A stretch of DNA of 64,000 nucleotides from Didymella arachidicola. Its lineage: Eukaryota > Ascomycota > Dothideomycetes > Pleosporales > Didymellaceae. Below the pieces are notes generated by a model. It was not told the origin of the DNA. It saw nothing but the letters and a program-made list of their open reading frames with translations, and did no database searches. The position numbers were made by a program, and so were the translations under genes. Shown piece after piece: positions 1 to 10,510 of the stretch. Positions within the stretch are counted from its first letter, which is position 1, and each line of letters opens with the position of its first letter. The stretch is from NCBI GenBank assembly GCA_016630955.3, contig CM049997.1, forward strand, positions 496,001 to 560,000. Reading direction: 5' to 3'.

Positions 1-352
1 TGTCTTCGTGGTCGGGACCCCAACGTGGACGATGAAGGCGGGGAAATCGAATAGCTATCGGCAGGAAGCCGAAAATTGAGGTTTTAAGATGGGAGTATCG
101 GTGTGGCAAGTACGTGCCACTGGTGTTGGACAGTAGTTTGAGCGTTTTCGGACCGTGTCCAGAAAGGTCGCAACCCTCTCCAACAAGCTCGCAACGGTAG
201 GGTTCCCCAAAATAGAATTGATAGATCTTGTTTCTGATCTCTCCAGGCAGATCGAGAAAGCCCAGTTTCGTCTTCTTGGTCTTCGTCGACAGCTTGCGTG
301 GTAATCTCACCCTTGGTTGAGCTTGAGCGAAGAGAGATATCTTGGGATCCAT
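1..352 (-). CDS. 2EXR/F-box-like fungal protein, 5' part only
   Basis: The minus strand is open from an ATG at 352-350 to the window edge, giving about 117 N-terminal residues, so the gene is truncated by the window. After a basic leader of about 30 residues comes the segment GFLDLPGEIRNKIYQFYF, which matches the LPxEIRNxIY signature that opens many fungal F-box-like and 2EXR domain proteins. No membrane segment or signal peptide is visible. These proteins form large lineage-expanded families of unknown function, some presumed ubiquitin-ligase adaptors. The family call rests on that single motif, because the rest of the domain lies outside the window. Confidence 0.6.
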   Translation of the reverse strand, partial: MDPKISLFAQAQPRVRLPRKLSTKTKKTKLGFLDLPGEIRNKIYQFYFGEPYRCELVGEGCDLSGHGPKTLKLLSNTSGTYLPHRYSHLKTSIFGFLPIAIRFPRLHRPRWGPDHED

Positions 353-766
353 GGTGGCGCTAAAGACTGTTTCGAGGTCAGCAAATTTGAACAGCCATCG
401 ACTGCGAGGTAAATGAGCCTCACGCCAGTCGTTCGTTTGTTGTGGTGAGTCAGCAGACGACTTTGGTACCTTGGATCTTGATCGACCAGATGTTGGGCGT
501 TTGCGGGCCATGCTTAGTGACGTCTTGCTGGACGTATGGATTAGCAGCCTATTGTTAGCAAACATTCATCAAAGCTCAGCTAAGAGCCGGATCAGGCAGA
601 AGGACGCAAGATTTAGGTCATCTTCTTCACCTCCACACATTGGGATGAGGAGGGTGAAGAGTGACCGATGGCCATTGGCCCTTGCAGCACATAGATAGCA
701 CCACGCTAACGAAATACCGCCGCATCACCTGCATCCCGCATCGTCACACCCATTTCCACACCGATC
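353..766. other. intergenic, divergent promoters
   Basis: This is the spacer between two divergently transcribed genes. Short open frames occur on the plus strand but none has protein-like composition or a partner exon. I see no RNA gene or repeat. Confidence 0.5.
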
Positions 767-1117
767 ATGTCTTCAACACTCACAACATTCAAGACTCGCA
801 CCGCCCGTCTCGCTCTGCCTACAGCTGCACGCCAGTTCAGCACCGCCACTCCACGCTTCTACCGCCGCCAGCCCGGCGACCCCACAGGCCCCAACGAACC
901 GCCGACCCACATTAGTGCTCCCAAGAGCAAGTCCCCCCTGAAAGTCTGGCCTATTCTCGCCATTTTTGGCATCGGCACTTTTCTCTTCAAGAAGATCGTT
1001 GACCAGCGCGAGGGCCAGTACAAGCCTACAGGACCTGTTGCAGGACATTCGCCCAGCAGCAGCAGCAGCAAGCCAGCAACACCTCGAGCCAACAACAACG
1101 CAGTCGTACCCCACTAG
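767..1117 (+). CDS. small mitochondrial-type single-pass membrane protein
   Basis: A 116-residue protein with no intron. Residues 1-35 are rich in Arg, Ser, Thr and Ala with no acidic residue (through FSTATPRFYRR), as in a mitochondrial presequence. Residues about 57-77 (SPLKVWPILAIFGIGTFLFKK) form one membrane segment, followed by a Ser/Pro/Asn-rich tail. I do not recognise a named family. The stop TAG (1115-1117) lies only 18 nt before the ATG of UMP kinase, in the same reading frame, so the two may share a transcript. From memory, some filamentous fungi carry an UMP kinase with an N-terminal extension of this kind, so this could be a detached extension; that is inference. Confidence 0.6.
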   Translation: MSSTLTTFKTRTARLALPTAARQFSTATPRFYRRQPGDPTGPNEPPTHISAPKSKSPLKVWPILAIFGIGTFLFKKIVDQREGQYKPTGPVAGHSPSSSSSKPATPRANNNAVVPH

Positions 1118-1135
1118 ACCCCCTCACCACTCACT

Positions 1136-1859
1136 ATGCCTGCGATTGAGAACCTCGGCGCTGCGACGCGCACCAGCTCGCTCTGGTCGCCGGACAAGGT
1201 CACCGTTATCTTCGTCCTCGGTGGTCCTGGAGCTGGCAAGGGCACGCAGTGCGCGAAACTTGTCTCAGACTACGGCTTCAAGCACTTGAGCGCTGGCGAC
1301 TTGCTGCGCGAGGAGCAGGATCGCCCTGGGAGCGAGTTCGGCGAGATGATCAAGACATACATCAAGGAGGGTACAATTGTGCCCATGGAGGTTACCATTC
1401 AACTGCTGGAGAACGCCATGAAGAGCGCCCTGGAGAACGAGAACAAGAGCTTGTTCCTCATCGATGGTTTGTCTTCCTTCAAGCTACAAGGCAGAATGGC
1501 AGAGCTGACTGATCACAGGATTCCCTCGCAAGCTCGATCAGGCTCACGCTTTCGAGCGCTCCGTCGTTCCTTCCAAGTTCACTCTCTTCTTCGACGCCTC
1601 CGAAGAGGTCATGCTCAAGCGTCTTTTGCACCGCGGCGAGACCTCTGGTCGTGCCGACGACAACATCGAGTCTATTAAGAAGCGCTTCAAGACCTTCGTC
1701 GACACCAGCATGCCCGTTGTCGACGAGTTCGAATCTCAGGGGCGTGTCGTCAAGGTTGACGCTGTTCAGGAGCCCGATAAGGTCTACAAGGACGTGCAGG
1801 AGAAGATCAAGGCGTGGGGCATTGAGCCGATCAGCTTGAAGTTCGTTCAAACCGCATAG
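1136..1859 (+). CDS. ura6: UMP/CMP (uridylate) kinase
   Basis: Phosphorylates UMP (and CMP) with ATP in pyrimidine nucleotide synthesis. Two exons, 1136-1466 and 1519-1859, with a 52-nt intron; the joined protein has 223 residues, close to the usual 200-220 for URA6. Visible motifs are the P-loop GGPGAGKGTQ at about residues 31-40, the NMP-binding segment HLSAGDLLR, the IDGFPR motif formed across the splice (GAT G|GA TTC), and the LID segment RGETSGRADDN. The start at 1136 gives the expected short N-terminus before the first beta strand. It has a very close upstream partner in the same frame. It faces eIF3m tail to tail with about 270 nt between stops. Confidence 0.94.
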
Positions 1860-2133
1860 ATTATGAGGATCGGATCGAAGGTTGGGTGAGTAAAGAAATA
1901 CACACAGCAACGATAGATTTTAAATCGAAACGAGTAGTGTCATGGCAGTCTAATTTGCCAGAACAGTGATTTGAAGTTTTTGTATCGCATTTCTGTATGC
2001 AGCACGAGGGCTGCTCGTCCATCCATTACCCAGAAAGAGAGCCGTGATGCATGCGCTCAAATCCCTACTCCTTTTGTCGTGACACGTCGGGAACAAACGA
2101 AAGCAGTACCTCCCCCAATACCTCTATCTACAT

Positions 2134-3497
2134 CTAATCAGCGTCCTCGTCAATGGGGGCCCGGGGCTTCTGCTGCTGCCGTCCCTTGAACCTCGACGCC
2201 TGTTCAGCCTTCTGATCAGCCCTGTTGGCCTCTTCCTCCTTCTCCTGGATGAACCTCTGCTTCTCCTGCTGGATGACCTCGAGCACACCATGCAAGCTAT
2301 TCCTCCACATGTCAAGCCTGCTAGCGACCTCTCTCCACTGGTTCTCGCCGAAGACGCGGTATGTGGAACGGTGGATCAGGAATGTCTGGTTAAGCTGGCT
2401 GAGCTTGCCCTCGACGAGACCGGCACGAATCACGTCAATGACCCACATCTCGACGTCCTCGCTGGGAACCTGCAGTGCCTTGGCGATCTTCTCGTAGGGG
2501 AGCGACCTTTGCTGGCCAGATGAGGCGGCGATCGAGGCGAGTGTAAGCAGGCGGATCTTGCGGTTCAGAGCGGCGCTGTCGAGGCCGGACTTCTCGATCC
2601 AGCCGTCGTGCTCGTCCTTGAAATCGTTGAAGTCGTCTACAACGTCCGAGTTGAAGATCTCGAGAAGCTGGAAGTAGACAGGCTCGGAGTTGCGAAGGGC
2701 CTGGATCGAGTCAAGGTCGGTGAGGTCCTGGAAGTCGAAGTGGCTGGGATGGGTGAGTGCAGACTTGAGTGCGCGGAGAGAGAGCTCCTGAGCCTCTGGG
2801 GACGAGGCCTCCTCAGCGGGGAATGTGCGGAGCGCGCGCAAGAGGTATGTGTATGCCTGTTCATCCTCGCCAGCGGCAGCAGCCGAGTCGCTGACAGCGA
2901 GGTATAGCTTGCGCTGGTCCTCCTCCTCGACATCCCATGTTTGTAACCAGCTATCCAACTGCTTCAACTGTGGGCGCAGGTACTCGAAGTTCGTTGTGGC
3001 GCGAATGACGCGGAGGACAGCGAGCAGGACGTGGTAGCGCTCTTCCCTGTCTGCGGGAAGAATGTTGAAGATTGTGCTGAGAATCGAAAGTGCGAGGCCG
3101 CTGCCGTTGGCGGGCGAGGAGGTGACCGGGTTGCTCAGGTTCTGGCAGATCTTGGGCAGGAACATGGACACGTTCGGCGACTGGTTTACGAGGTGGATCA
3201 GCAGGTTGTATGCTGCTATGAACTCTGTGCACCGCCGTGTTAGCCCCGCCTCCACACTCATGACTGTGTCTCTCGCATACCCTTCTCGGGCGCCTGGTTG
3301 AGCGCTTGCGCGCCGACCACCAGCTTCTTGAGCACCTCATCCTTCTTGTTTTCCTTCAGTAGGTCTGCTGCCTCCTGCTGAACGTTGGAGCTCTCGTCGC
3401 CCTGGGATTTTTTGAGCGTGTCGATGTATTGTGCGAACTCGTCGGTAAGCTCCTCGAAGGAACCCTCGATCAGGAGCGTGTTCTTGGGGCCCGGCAT
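2134..3497 (-). CDS. eIF3m: eIF3 subunit M, PCI-domain translation factor
   Basis: Subunit of translation initiation factor 3, which promotes 43S pre-initiation complex assembly on the ribosome. Exons 3497-3281 and 3224-2134 are separated by a 56-nt intron (GTATGC donor, GCTAACA branch, CACAG acceptor); the joined protein has 435 residues. The N-terminus begins MPGPKNTLLIEGSF, typical of fungal eIF3m, and the splice restores QAPEKEFIAAYN. A helical repeat region leads to a C-terminal PCI/winged-helix segment (LPYEKIAKALQV then VRAGLVEGKLSQLNQTFLIHR), followed by a charged, Gln/Lys-rich tail. An upstream in-frame extension to 3608 exists but lacks family-like sequence, so I chose the ATG at 3497. 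Confidence 0.93.
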
Positions 3498-4141
3498 CGT
3501 GTTTGACGTGTGGGAATGTGCCTGGAGAAGTGGGCGGGCGGGGTCGTCGAGCGCTGGAGTGATTTGGGCTTTGTGTCGAGCGTTGCGACTGCCCGTGGTG
3601 GCATGCATGCCAAGAGTTCAAAATATCCATGCCATCGATAGCGCCAGCCAATCACAGCGGGATGTAGTGGGGCTGCGCTCCGTCTCCATCACCACGATGC
3701 TTGCTGACGATTGCAGTAGCATCATGACCCAGTCCGACTACCTCTAAGGTCATCGCATAGTTTGAACTGTAGCGCTGGGTATCTGTTCCTTCGATCAAGC
3801 CGATGGATTAGGTGGGAGGCAGCCACCCTATTTTGACTGCTATTGATGTCGCTTCTGTTTTGTACTCTAGTGCAACATTTTCCTTTAATACATGCTGTCC
3901 TTGGTTGCTCACAGAGTATGTGCAGCCAGATAGCCGTATTCTAATGATCTGTCTTTGTTCTCGAGTGACTGGTCACGATTTCGTTCGTATCCATGGATCT
4001 GTCTCAACTCTGGTCCTGTACGGTAATACAGTCTCTCGACACAGAACTATTCTAGCTAACATGCACAATTCCTTCGCTCTCTGCCACATTCCTCTTCGAT
4101 ATCTTTTCCAAAGCTAGCCCAAAAATATCTCCAAAACGAAC
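3498..4141. other. intergenic, nothing convincing
   Basis: Upstream of eIF3m. The longest open frame (plus, from about 3812) lacks an ATG start and has no recognisable domain. No repeat or RNA gene was seen. Confidence 0.4.
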
Positions 4142-4551
4142 ATGAGCAAGGTATGCCGCTGCGAACGAAAGCGCTTCTCACATCAAGCTCAAGACAAATG
4201 CCATCAGCCGTTGCATTTCGGCTAATCTCCTTAATTCCATTCGATCCTATACATAAACTGGTTGCTCCAGGGCGACAACTTCAAGGTTGTTTCGACTTTC
4301 GCGGATAATCATCGCTTTCCTGGGCCAGATTGGAACCCAGATACAGTACGTTATAAGCAGCCCTTAAGAGCACAGTCACTAACAGCTTCGGTTATTCTTC
4401 GTCTTTGCCTGCCTGAAAGCGCATGCGGACGATCAATACGAACTAGAGAAGCTTCTAAAGCAAAACAAAGGAATCAAGCAGATGATCTTCGCAAGCAAGC
4501 GCGGATGGAAGCTTGCGAATGGCTTAATAAAGCCGTCCAAGCATACCTACG
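4142..4551 (+). CDS. candidate spliced small gene, model uncertain
   Basis: A possible gene built from an ATG at 4142 (MSK, then a GTATGC donor at 4151), a second exon from about 4271 (GDNFKVVSTFADNHRFPGPD), and a third segment reading DDQYELEKLLKQNKGIKQM followed by a region ending at a good GTAAGT donor at 4552. The segments are protein-like and splice signals exist. However, the second intron would be only about 40 nt, and I cannot place a last exon before the opposing gene ends at 4665. It could be a decayed gene or a chance frame. No family recognised. Confidence 0.2.
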
Positions 4552-4664
4552 GTAAGTTCACACGCAGGGTCGAATTGTGGCTGCTGGAGCTCGAGTTGAT
4601 ACTAATTGTGGATGTTCTAAATTTACATCAAAATGCTATGTGTACACGACTATCCGGCTGTATT

Positions 4665-5183
4665 CTACGAGTACCAGTACGATGTTGGTCCACGGGCGCG
4701 TAGTGACCAGTATGGTTCGGGCTCGGGCAGCAATTGTGCATCGCGTGCTACTTGCTTGAAGAACCTTGACAGACTCCTGTACGTAGGATCATATCCATAT
4801 GTACGATTGATCATCTTGGATAGTTCCTCGATCCTGTCTGCTGCATCCTGCGCGATGTATCGACCAGCGCTCATTGCAATGATGCATCTGTGTACAAAGT
4901 CCATGTGCTCTTCGAATGGATCATAGCAACTAAGCCTTTCAAACTGCCAGAGAATCAGTCACATCGAGTGAAGAATCCGCAGCACAGTATTTACCGGCTC
5001 CCGAAAATCGCCATGGCAACATTGACATCTACTTGCGCAGAGAGGCCTCTTCCTTTTTCGTGTCGCGTAAGAGTATCGCTCGGTGCTTTCGTAGCCGTCA
5101 TTATCTTCGCAGTAGCTATATGGGGGATAACCGGAATAGTATGTTCGCTCCCGGTGACGCCTTGGTCGGTCACCCCAAAACAT
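4665..5183 (-). CDS. unrecognised small two-exon protein with Cys motif
   Basis: Exon 1 (5183-4995, 63 codons) and exon 2 (4943-4665) are joined across a 51-nt intron with donor GTAAAT, branch GTGACTGAT and acceptor GGCAG. The phases match exactly and give 155 residues. The N-terminus is Arg/Tyr-rich (GDRPRRHRERTYYSGYPPYS), followed by a basic stretch and a cysteine cluster CASRCQCCHGDF. Across the splice it reads REP-FERLSCYDPFEEHMDFVHRC, then a helical segment (AQDAADRIEELSKMINRTYGY) and a C-terminus rich in Pro and aromatics (LLPEPEPYW). There is no signal peptide or membrane helix. The Cys pattern might bind metal. I do not recognise the family; the match of signals and phase is the main reason to believe it. 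Confidence 0.7.
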
Positions 5184-6276
5184 GTGGGATAGATTCAGTA
5201 GGGCTGAGGTTAAGGAATGACTGTGAACGGTTTACTAGAAGTTTTAAAATGGAAGTATTGTCAGAGTCTTCCAATCTGGACTAAGAAATAAAGAGTCTAT
5301 CCCCCTATTTTGTAGGGTAGTCAAATCCGGTGTGCAACTCGTGACGGAGCCGTGGTGTGACCGTCAATGTGCCTCTCAACATGTTCAGTATGGAACATGG
5401 GTAGCACCAAATGATGGCGGTGTGGGTTTCCAGGTCATTTCGTGAAATTTGCATGCAGCGACATCCGTATTCAGCCTTCGCCTGTCGTTGCTCCTGCAAG
5501 GCTGAGGCACTCAGCTCTAATGGCAAACAATTAGCTGCAGGGGTCATATGCAGCTCGTGCAGGGTAAAGTTCCGAGAAGCGTTGCATCACCATCGTAAAG
5601 AGCACTCACTGTTTGAGCTGCCCGCAACAATAGACCACGGCTTAGCTGTTGAAGTACGTTGAACGAGATGATGTAATGGTTGGAGTGCACGCCGGGAGAT
5701 GCGCTCGTTATATTGGACAGTGGTGAGATTCCGAAATGGGAACCGTTAACCCGTCATCGGCACAGTGCATTCAGTTTCAGAGTCTATAGGTAGCCGTCCG
5801 TTGATTGACCAGTAGTGGTCAGGCTGCAATGGTCATGTGGTGCACATGATGAATGGTGGCACGGTAGTAAGTGAGAGGGTACCACGGAGAGTCTGCCCAT
5901 GCTGAGGCTTCACATGCGAGTGCAGCTGGGTACGCACCCGGCAGTCTGCTCGTGAGACCAGAGGACGTAAGCTAGTCATAGAGCAGGGGTCGCGTGACTA
6001 CAGTCAGGACGTGTCCTTCAAAACGATCCATGGGTGAGTCTGAACTGATTGCATGGAGGTCTAAGGGCTGACGGGAAGGTGCAGGTGTGCACCAACTCCA
6101 TCGAAATGCCAAAGAGATGACCCCACAAATGAGGTAGCTGTCCATGACCCCCCGGGCGAATCTACGCGGGTATCCACATCTATTGTCTGAGCAACCAGGG
6201 CACGTTTTATTAAACGACCCCTCCGATGCGTAAAAGCGTTCGCCGAAAGCCACAGGTACCAGGACAACCACTCCGA
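5184..6276. other. intergenic, nothing convincing
   Basis: Only short open frames on both strands. A minus frame at 5305-5547 contains a Cys-containing stretch (AEYGCRCMQISRND) but no exon partner was found. No RNA gene seen. Confidence 0.4.
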
Positions 6277-6957
6277 TCACATGTCAGGTTCATCCAGTCT
6301 GGACAGGCGTTCGTCGATATCGATTTCTCTCAGCAGGACAAGCAGGCGGTACCCGTACTTCGAACCCCAGTGCCCAATGGGTTTGTCGTACGACCGCATC
6401 AGCCTCCCACCCTTCTTCAGCCAGAAGGCCCCATTCAAACATTCGACAGCTTGAATCCATATATGCAGTGGCCCTTGCAAGGCTGCCGTGTCCTTCTCTC
6501 GCCTCTCTCTCTTTTGCCTTGCCAGATAGTCAATTAGAGCGTCGACACACTGTCCTGCAAGTCCACGCTTCATCCAGTCAATATGTGTTGTGACCATCTT
6601 GATCTCCCAGCCATCTTCTCCCTCTTCTGCGACTCCTTCGAGGTCATGTAACCATCTCTGCGTGGCTGCACAAGCCAAAGGTTCCTGAGTCTGGGCATTG
6701 TAAACCGCTGCGATCATGCCATCCGCACCCAGTTCTTGGTGGACGGATTCGGGTGAAGATAGTCGCTCATCCGGGTCACGGTTCCATCGCTCTTTGTTTG
6801 CTGGAGACATGTATCGGTAGCCTTCATTAATGAAAGCTGTCAGGCTTGCAGCGAGGTTTGGGTCTGCACAGATGTCTGGTGCGTGATGGATGCATAGTGT
6901 GAGCTCCGCGTGTGAAGCTGCCTTTGATTGTTCCATCCTGTCTGCTTGAGACGACAT
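6277..6957 (-). CDS. GNAT-like N-acetyltransferase
   Basis: A 226-residue intronless protein. The C-terminal half resembles the GNAT fold: an acidic strand region EEGEDGWEIKMVTTHIDW, followed by the acetyl-CoA-binding-like segment MKRGLAGQCVDALIDYLA, where the RGxxGxxxxAL pattern is motif A, then ECLNGAFWLKKGGRLMRSYDK, which matches the NxxAxxFYxKxGF-type end of the fold. The substrate is unknown; fungal proteins of this size are mostly uncharacterised. No signal or membrane segment is visible, so it is probably cytosolic. The start ATG at 6957 is the first in frame. Confidence 0.72.
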   Translation of the reverse strand: MSSQADRMEQSKAASHAELTLCIHHAPDICADPNLAASLTAFINEGYRYMSPANKERWNRDPDERLSSPESVHQELGADGMIAAVYNAQTQEPLACAATQRWLHDLEGVAEEGEDGWEIKMVTTHIDWMKRGLAGQCVDALIDYLARQKRERREKDTAALQGPLHIWIQAVECLNGAFWLKKGGRLMRSYDKPIGHWGSKYGYRLLVLLREIDIDERLSRLDEPDM

Positions 6958-7516
6958 TGAGAAGAGAGGATGTTCCCTTCGCGTTGTGTTGCTTCGTTTC
7001 CTTTGCCTAGACGGCTTGCGTCATGACTTTTCCGTCGGAAATTGCAGCAGTCATGCTTCAAGATAAGGCATTCGGCACCTGGGCAGCTCGGCAATGATAC
7101 CTTCGAAGACCACAAGCTGCTCATTGGCCACATAAAATCAAATGTAGCACCAGCAATGCACAAGTCAGAAACACCCTGGGCCAGAAGCAACATACGAAGG
7201 TTCGACTTAAAAGATGGTCTTCGAGATGGACTACGTATGGCCTAAACTGACGAACGTCCCGCCATAGTAGCGCTCACCCAAAAATTGCTGTACTCCCAAC
7301 GATGGCCTTGCGATAGACTGGGAGTCAGAGGTCTCGCAGGTAATGTAGTGTTCTTGAAGGCAATTCGAGGCAATCGCGTCACACGCGCGTCGGCAAAAAA
7401 TCGCGCCAGTATGGGCTAGTCCCAGCCCGGCGCTCACCGTCGCGCAAATCGAAAACCTCAACCACAGATACCTCCACCACCAAAAAGAATATCGCTTCAG
7501 GAATTAAACCCGTTAC

Positions 7517-7616
7517 TGGCAATACCGTGAATCGAACACGGGCTGGCGCGGATCTGGATCGGAGCACTTGGTGCTCGCCAGCCACAACGCGACGTCATAC
7601 CACTAGCTGGAGAGTT
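7517..7616 (-). tRNA. tRNA-His-like fragment, probably a pseudo-tRNA
   Basis: On the minus strand there is a good T-arm (CCGTG, loop TTCGATT, CACGG), followed by TATTGCC and a discriminator A. An A-box-like AGCTAGTGG lies upstream, and an anticodon-loop-like TTGTGGC (GTG, His) with a possible intron of about 30 nt. However, the 5' acceptor strand that should pair with TATTGCC is absent, so it is either a decayed tRNA or a chance resemblance. Confidence 0.28.
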
Positions 7617-8219
7617 GTTAGACGCTGCGAGGGCGGTGGTAGGGAAGTGAAACTTACACCATATCACCGTTTGGTGTTGCTTGATGAGGAAGCTGAAATT
7701 TTTATAAACTATATTCCTAGTATCTTATCCCTCAAGACCCACATGGCCCGATGCAGCGTGAGCGGGGACGCCAATCCGCTTACCCCACTCTGAAGGCACA
7801 AGGAAACATCCAGGGTGCTGCCCTACTGTAATACTCTGCCTCGAAATGCCACGTGCGGCCTTGTAGTCACCTCTTCAATGACCTTCACCTGTCCTTGGTC
7901 GTTCTCACTCTTCGAGACAATTCTCATACGCGGATGACCGGTGCACTAAGCTAAGCTTGCAGACCATTATCTGGTGTCTGAGATTGTGATGTCGCACCAT
8001 GTCAGTGCTGCGTCCTGCGAGGCTGCATCAGAGCAACTTCAGATTCTCCCCATAGGACATGATCATACTGCACGAGAAACTGATGTACACATCGCCGAAG
8101 AGCTTGGAAGATTATTGGACCATTCGCAGAATAAGCTGGGAAAGGGCGTCCTCCCATCTACCGCCAGGACTTGGACCATAATCTTCCCGTCATCCGCACC
8201 GAACCGATGCCCTGATCAT

Positions 8220-8450
8220 CTAAGTGCCCTCTTCCATGAGTTTGATAGCTTTGCACCTCTGTCGCCTGATATTTGATCTGCCTCTCTTACTCCGCTCGGT
8301 CGCTACGTCGCTCCTGTTTGCCCTGGATCCAGTCTTCTGGCTCTGGCTCAGTGCAGCAAGACGTCTGCATATGGCGATGTATCGTCGCTTGCTGTCATCG
8401 TCGATATCAGCGTTGTCTTTCATATCGTTGATGTTGGTGTGGGTGGACAT
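8220..8450 (-). CDS. small ORF, hypothetical
   Basis: A 76-residue frame with a real ATG (8450). It has an acidic start (NDMKDNADIDDDSKRRY) and a very basic remainder rich in Arg, Ser and Lys. No domain, signal peptide or partner exon is seen. The composition is coding-like, but length alone cannot support it. Confidence 0.2.
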   Translation of the reverse strand: MSTHTNINDMKDNADIDDDSKRRYIAICRRLAALSQSQKTGSRANRSDVATERSKRGRSNIRRQRCKAIKLMEEGT

Positions 8451-10510
8451 ATAGTCACACAGTACCGGTCAGTCGCCTGTCGCTCCAGTCAGCAGTGGAG
8501 ACATACAATACATCTGATTCATGCAGCCTAACATGATCTGAACAGCTCATCCATGTTCATTTAAAAGAAATTAATCGCATGTATCATTTCTCCATGAACC
8601 CGAGTGCAAGCTTGTCCACTGATCACGAGTATGTCACCAAGTGGTGCTCCACCCTCGTACGTCTATCAATAAGTGGCTGCATCCTATATATCACCATTTT
8701 CAGGCTCAACGATGTTGCGCAATACAAGCTTGACGACGGTGGCGACTGCCAGAGCAAGCGCAGGTCCTATCATAGAAGCGTGGCAAACCGAAGAGTACAT
8801 AGTCTTCCCATCTGACTATGCAGCATCCATGGAGAGAGTGTGCGATCTGATCAAGTAGACGAAGATGCCCTTGTCAGGACTCAGTAGAGGAGCCAAAGCC
8901 AGTATAGGCGTAGACATAGGAGCAGGATTTAGCGGAGCAAACTCATCATTCTAGGCAGACTTTCGTTTCTTTCACTGAGAAGACGACGTTAGCAGTAGAG
9001 GATTCGGCTGGTATCACAACAGCTCTATATATTCGAGTTGGCTGACCTGGACCATGACCTTGCAAAGTGAAATGGAGGACAGGAGGGAGACAGTCGCGAG
9101 ACCGACACGCATCCAGGCGCACGAGAATTAGATGACGAGACAGTGTACGTCGTGCCTGGGCCCCGGCAGGATCTGAAGCGACGAGTCTACAGCACCATCC
9201 TGGAGCAGGATAGGCTGTCTAATCCCAAGCATGATGCTCAAACTGCAAAAGTGCAATTAGGAGCCTTGCTTTATTTGGATTGACAAACTGGAAGGACCCC
9301 TATGGCATGTATGTACGGATTGGCGGCTTACGTTGACCTATACTGCAAATCAATTCAGCTTTGCCAGTCATTTTCTGTGATGCAGCGGTTCGAGCAACAT
9401 CTGTCGAGGTCGGGTATTGTGACCCGTACGACCCTAACTGCAAGTAAATAATTATCTAACCGGTCAGACTTTACAGCGCACACAAGAGTGATCCATTGCG
9501 TCGTGGATATTAGCTATGGTTGACTGGACGTTCTCACGATGGGCCTTTGTATAGGACAGCTCTTCTTGGTATGTAGTGATCGTAGGTTGCAGATTGGACT
9601 TGAAGCAGAGGAAAAGCAGTTGACATAAAGAAGAAAAGACAAGGCTCTTAGCGATAGAGTCGGAACGTACAATCACCACGGCACCACTCTATCTGCATCA
9701 GGCGAGCCCTACTGTCCTATTCCCAATACCGCTACACCATGAGTACCTGGACATGTTGGAGAGGGTTGTTGTTGACCGGGGCTATGACGGATCAGTGGCA
9801 AAGTGTCCGAACGAAAGTTGGGTCAAACCATTTTTACTAGTAATGATCTTGTAATGGTGTCCACTCTATTTATCTCAAGCTGCCCTGCGATGCTTTGTAT
9901 ATGAATATGTTTGCAAGATGTTGTGCATAGGTGAATGTCGCAGGGTATTTGCCTATGTATATCTCCTATCTTGCTGAGCAGTAAATTAGTCTATTTTGCT
10001 TTGCATGAGTGAAGACTCGACAGTCCTGACGCCTTTGCCAGCCTCGCAACGAGCCGCCCCACCGGGCAAACCTCACGCCAGGAGCTTGATCAGGCGACCA
10101 GGCGTCACAACACAAGCTTTGCATGACGAAGTCCAAGCGTATTGGCGCCGCGCAAAGACTGTCCTCAAAACCCTGAATTTCAAAATCGCTGTGCCGGCTG
10201 GAATTCGATGATGGAGATCTGCACATGGGGAAGTCTTCGGTGGTCCCATTGTGATGTCAGGGATCAGCGCTGGACGCGCAACGGCCACAGTGACGAACTG
10301 CAACCAGTAGCATCGCGGAATGCAGGCGACTCAGGTGAGCGGAAAATAATGGTATTTGAAAAGACGATGGCATGCATTGAAAGACAATCTTAGCAACCGT
10401 GGTATCGTGTAGGAAATTCCATCAAATCTCGAGAACCAAACGCCAGCGCCGTCGCCATGAGGGCCCACTATACAGTATGAAGTGCTGATACAAATAAAAC
10501 CTACAATGAA

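Larger units (their letters stand above)
6958..10510. other. 3.5 kb gene-poor stretch
   Basis: No gene with recognisable homology. It holds a tRNA-like fragment (about 7517-7616, minus) and a 76-codon ATG frame (8220-8450, minus), listed separately. A plus frame from the ATG at 7989 (96 codons) and a minus frame at 9464-9679 without ATG are weakly protein-like but unsupported. Both strands elsewhere are broken by stops, consistent with ordinary intergenic DNA or decayed genes. Confidence 0.4.

Noticed and set aside
773..1114. Minus-strand frame antisense to the small mitochondrial-type gene
   Set aside because: Composition follows from the Ser/Ala/Thr-rich sense strand; no domain or splice support.
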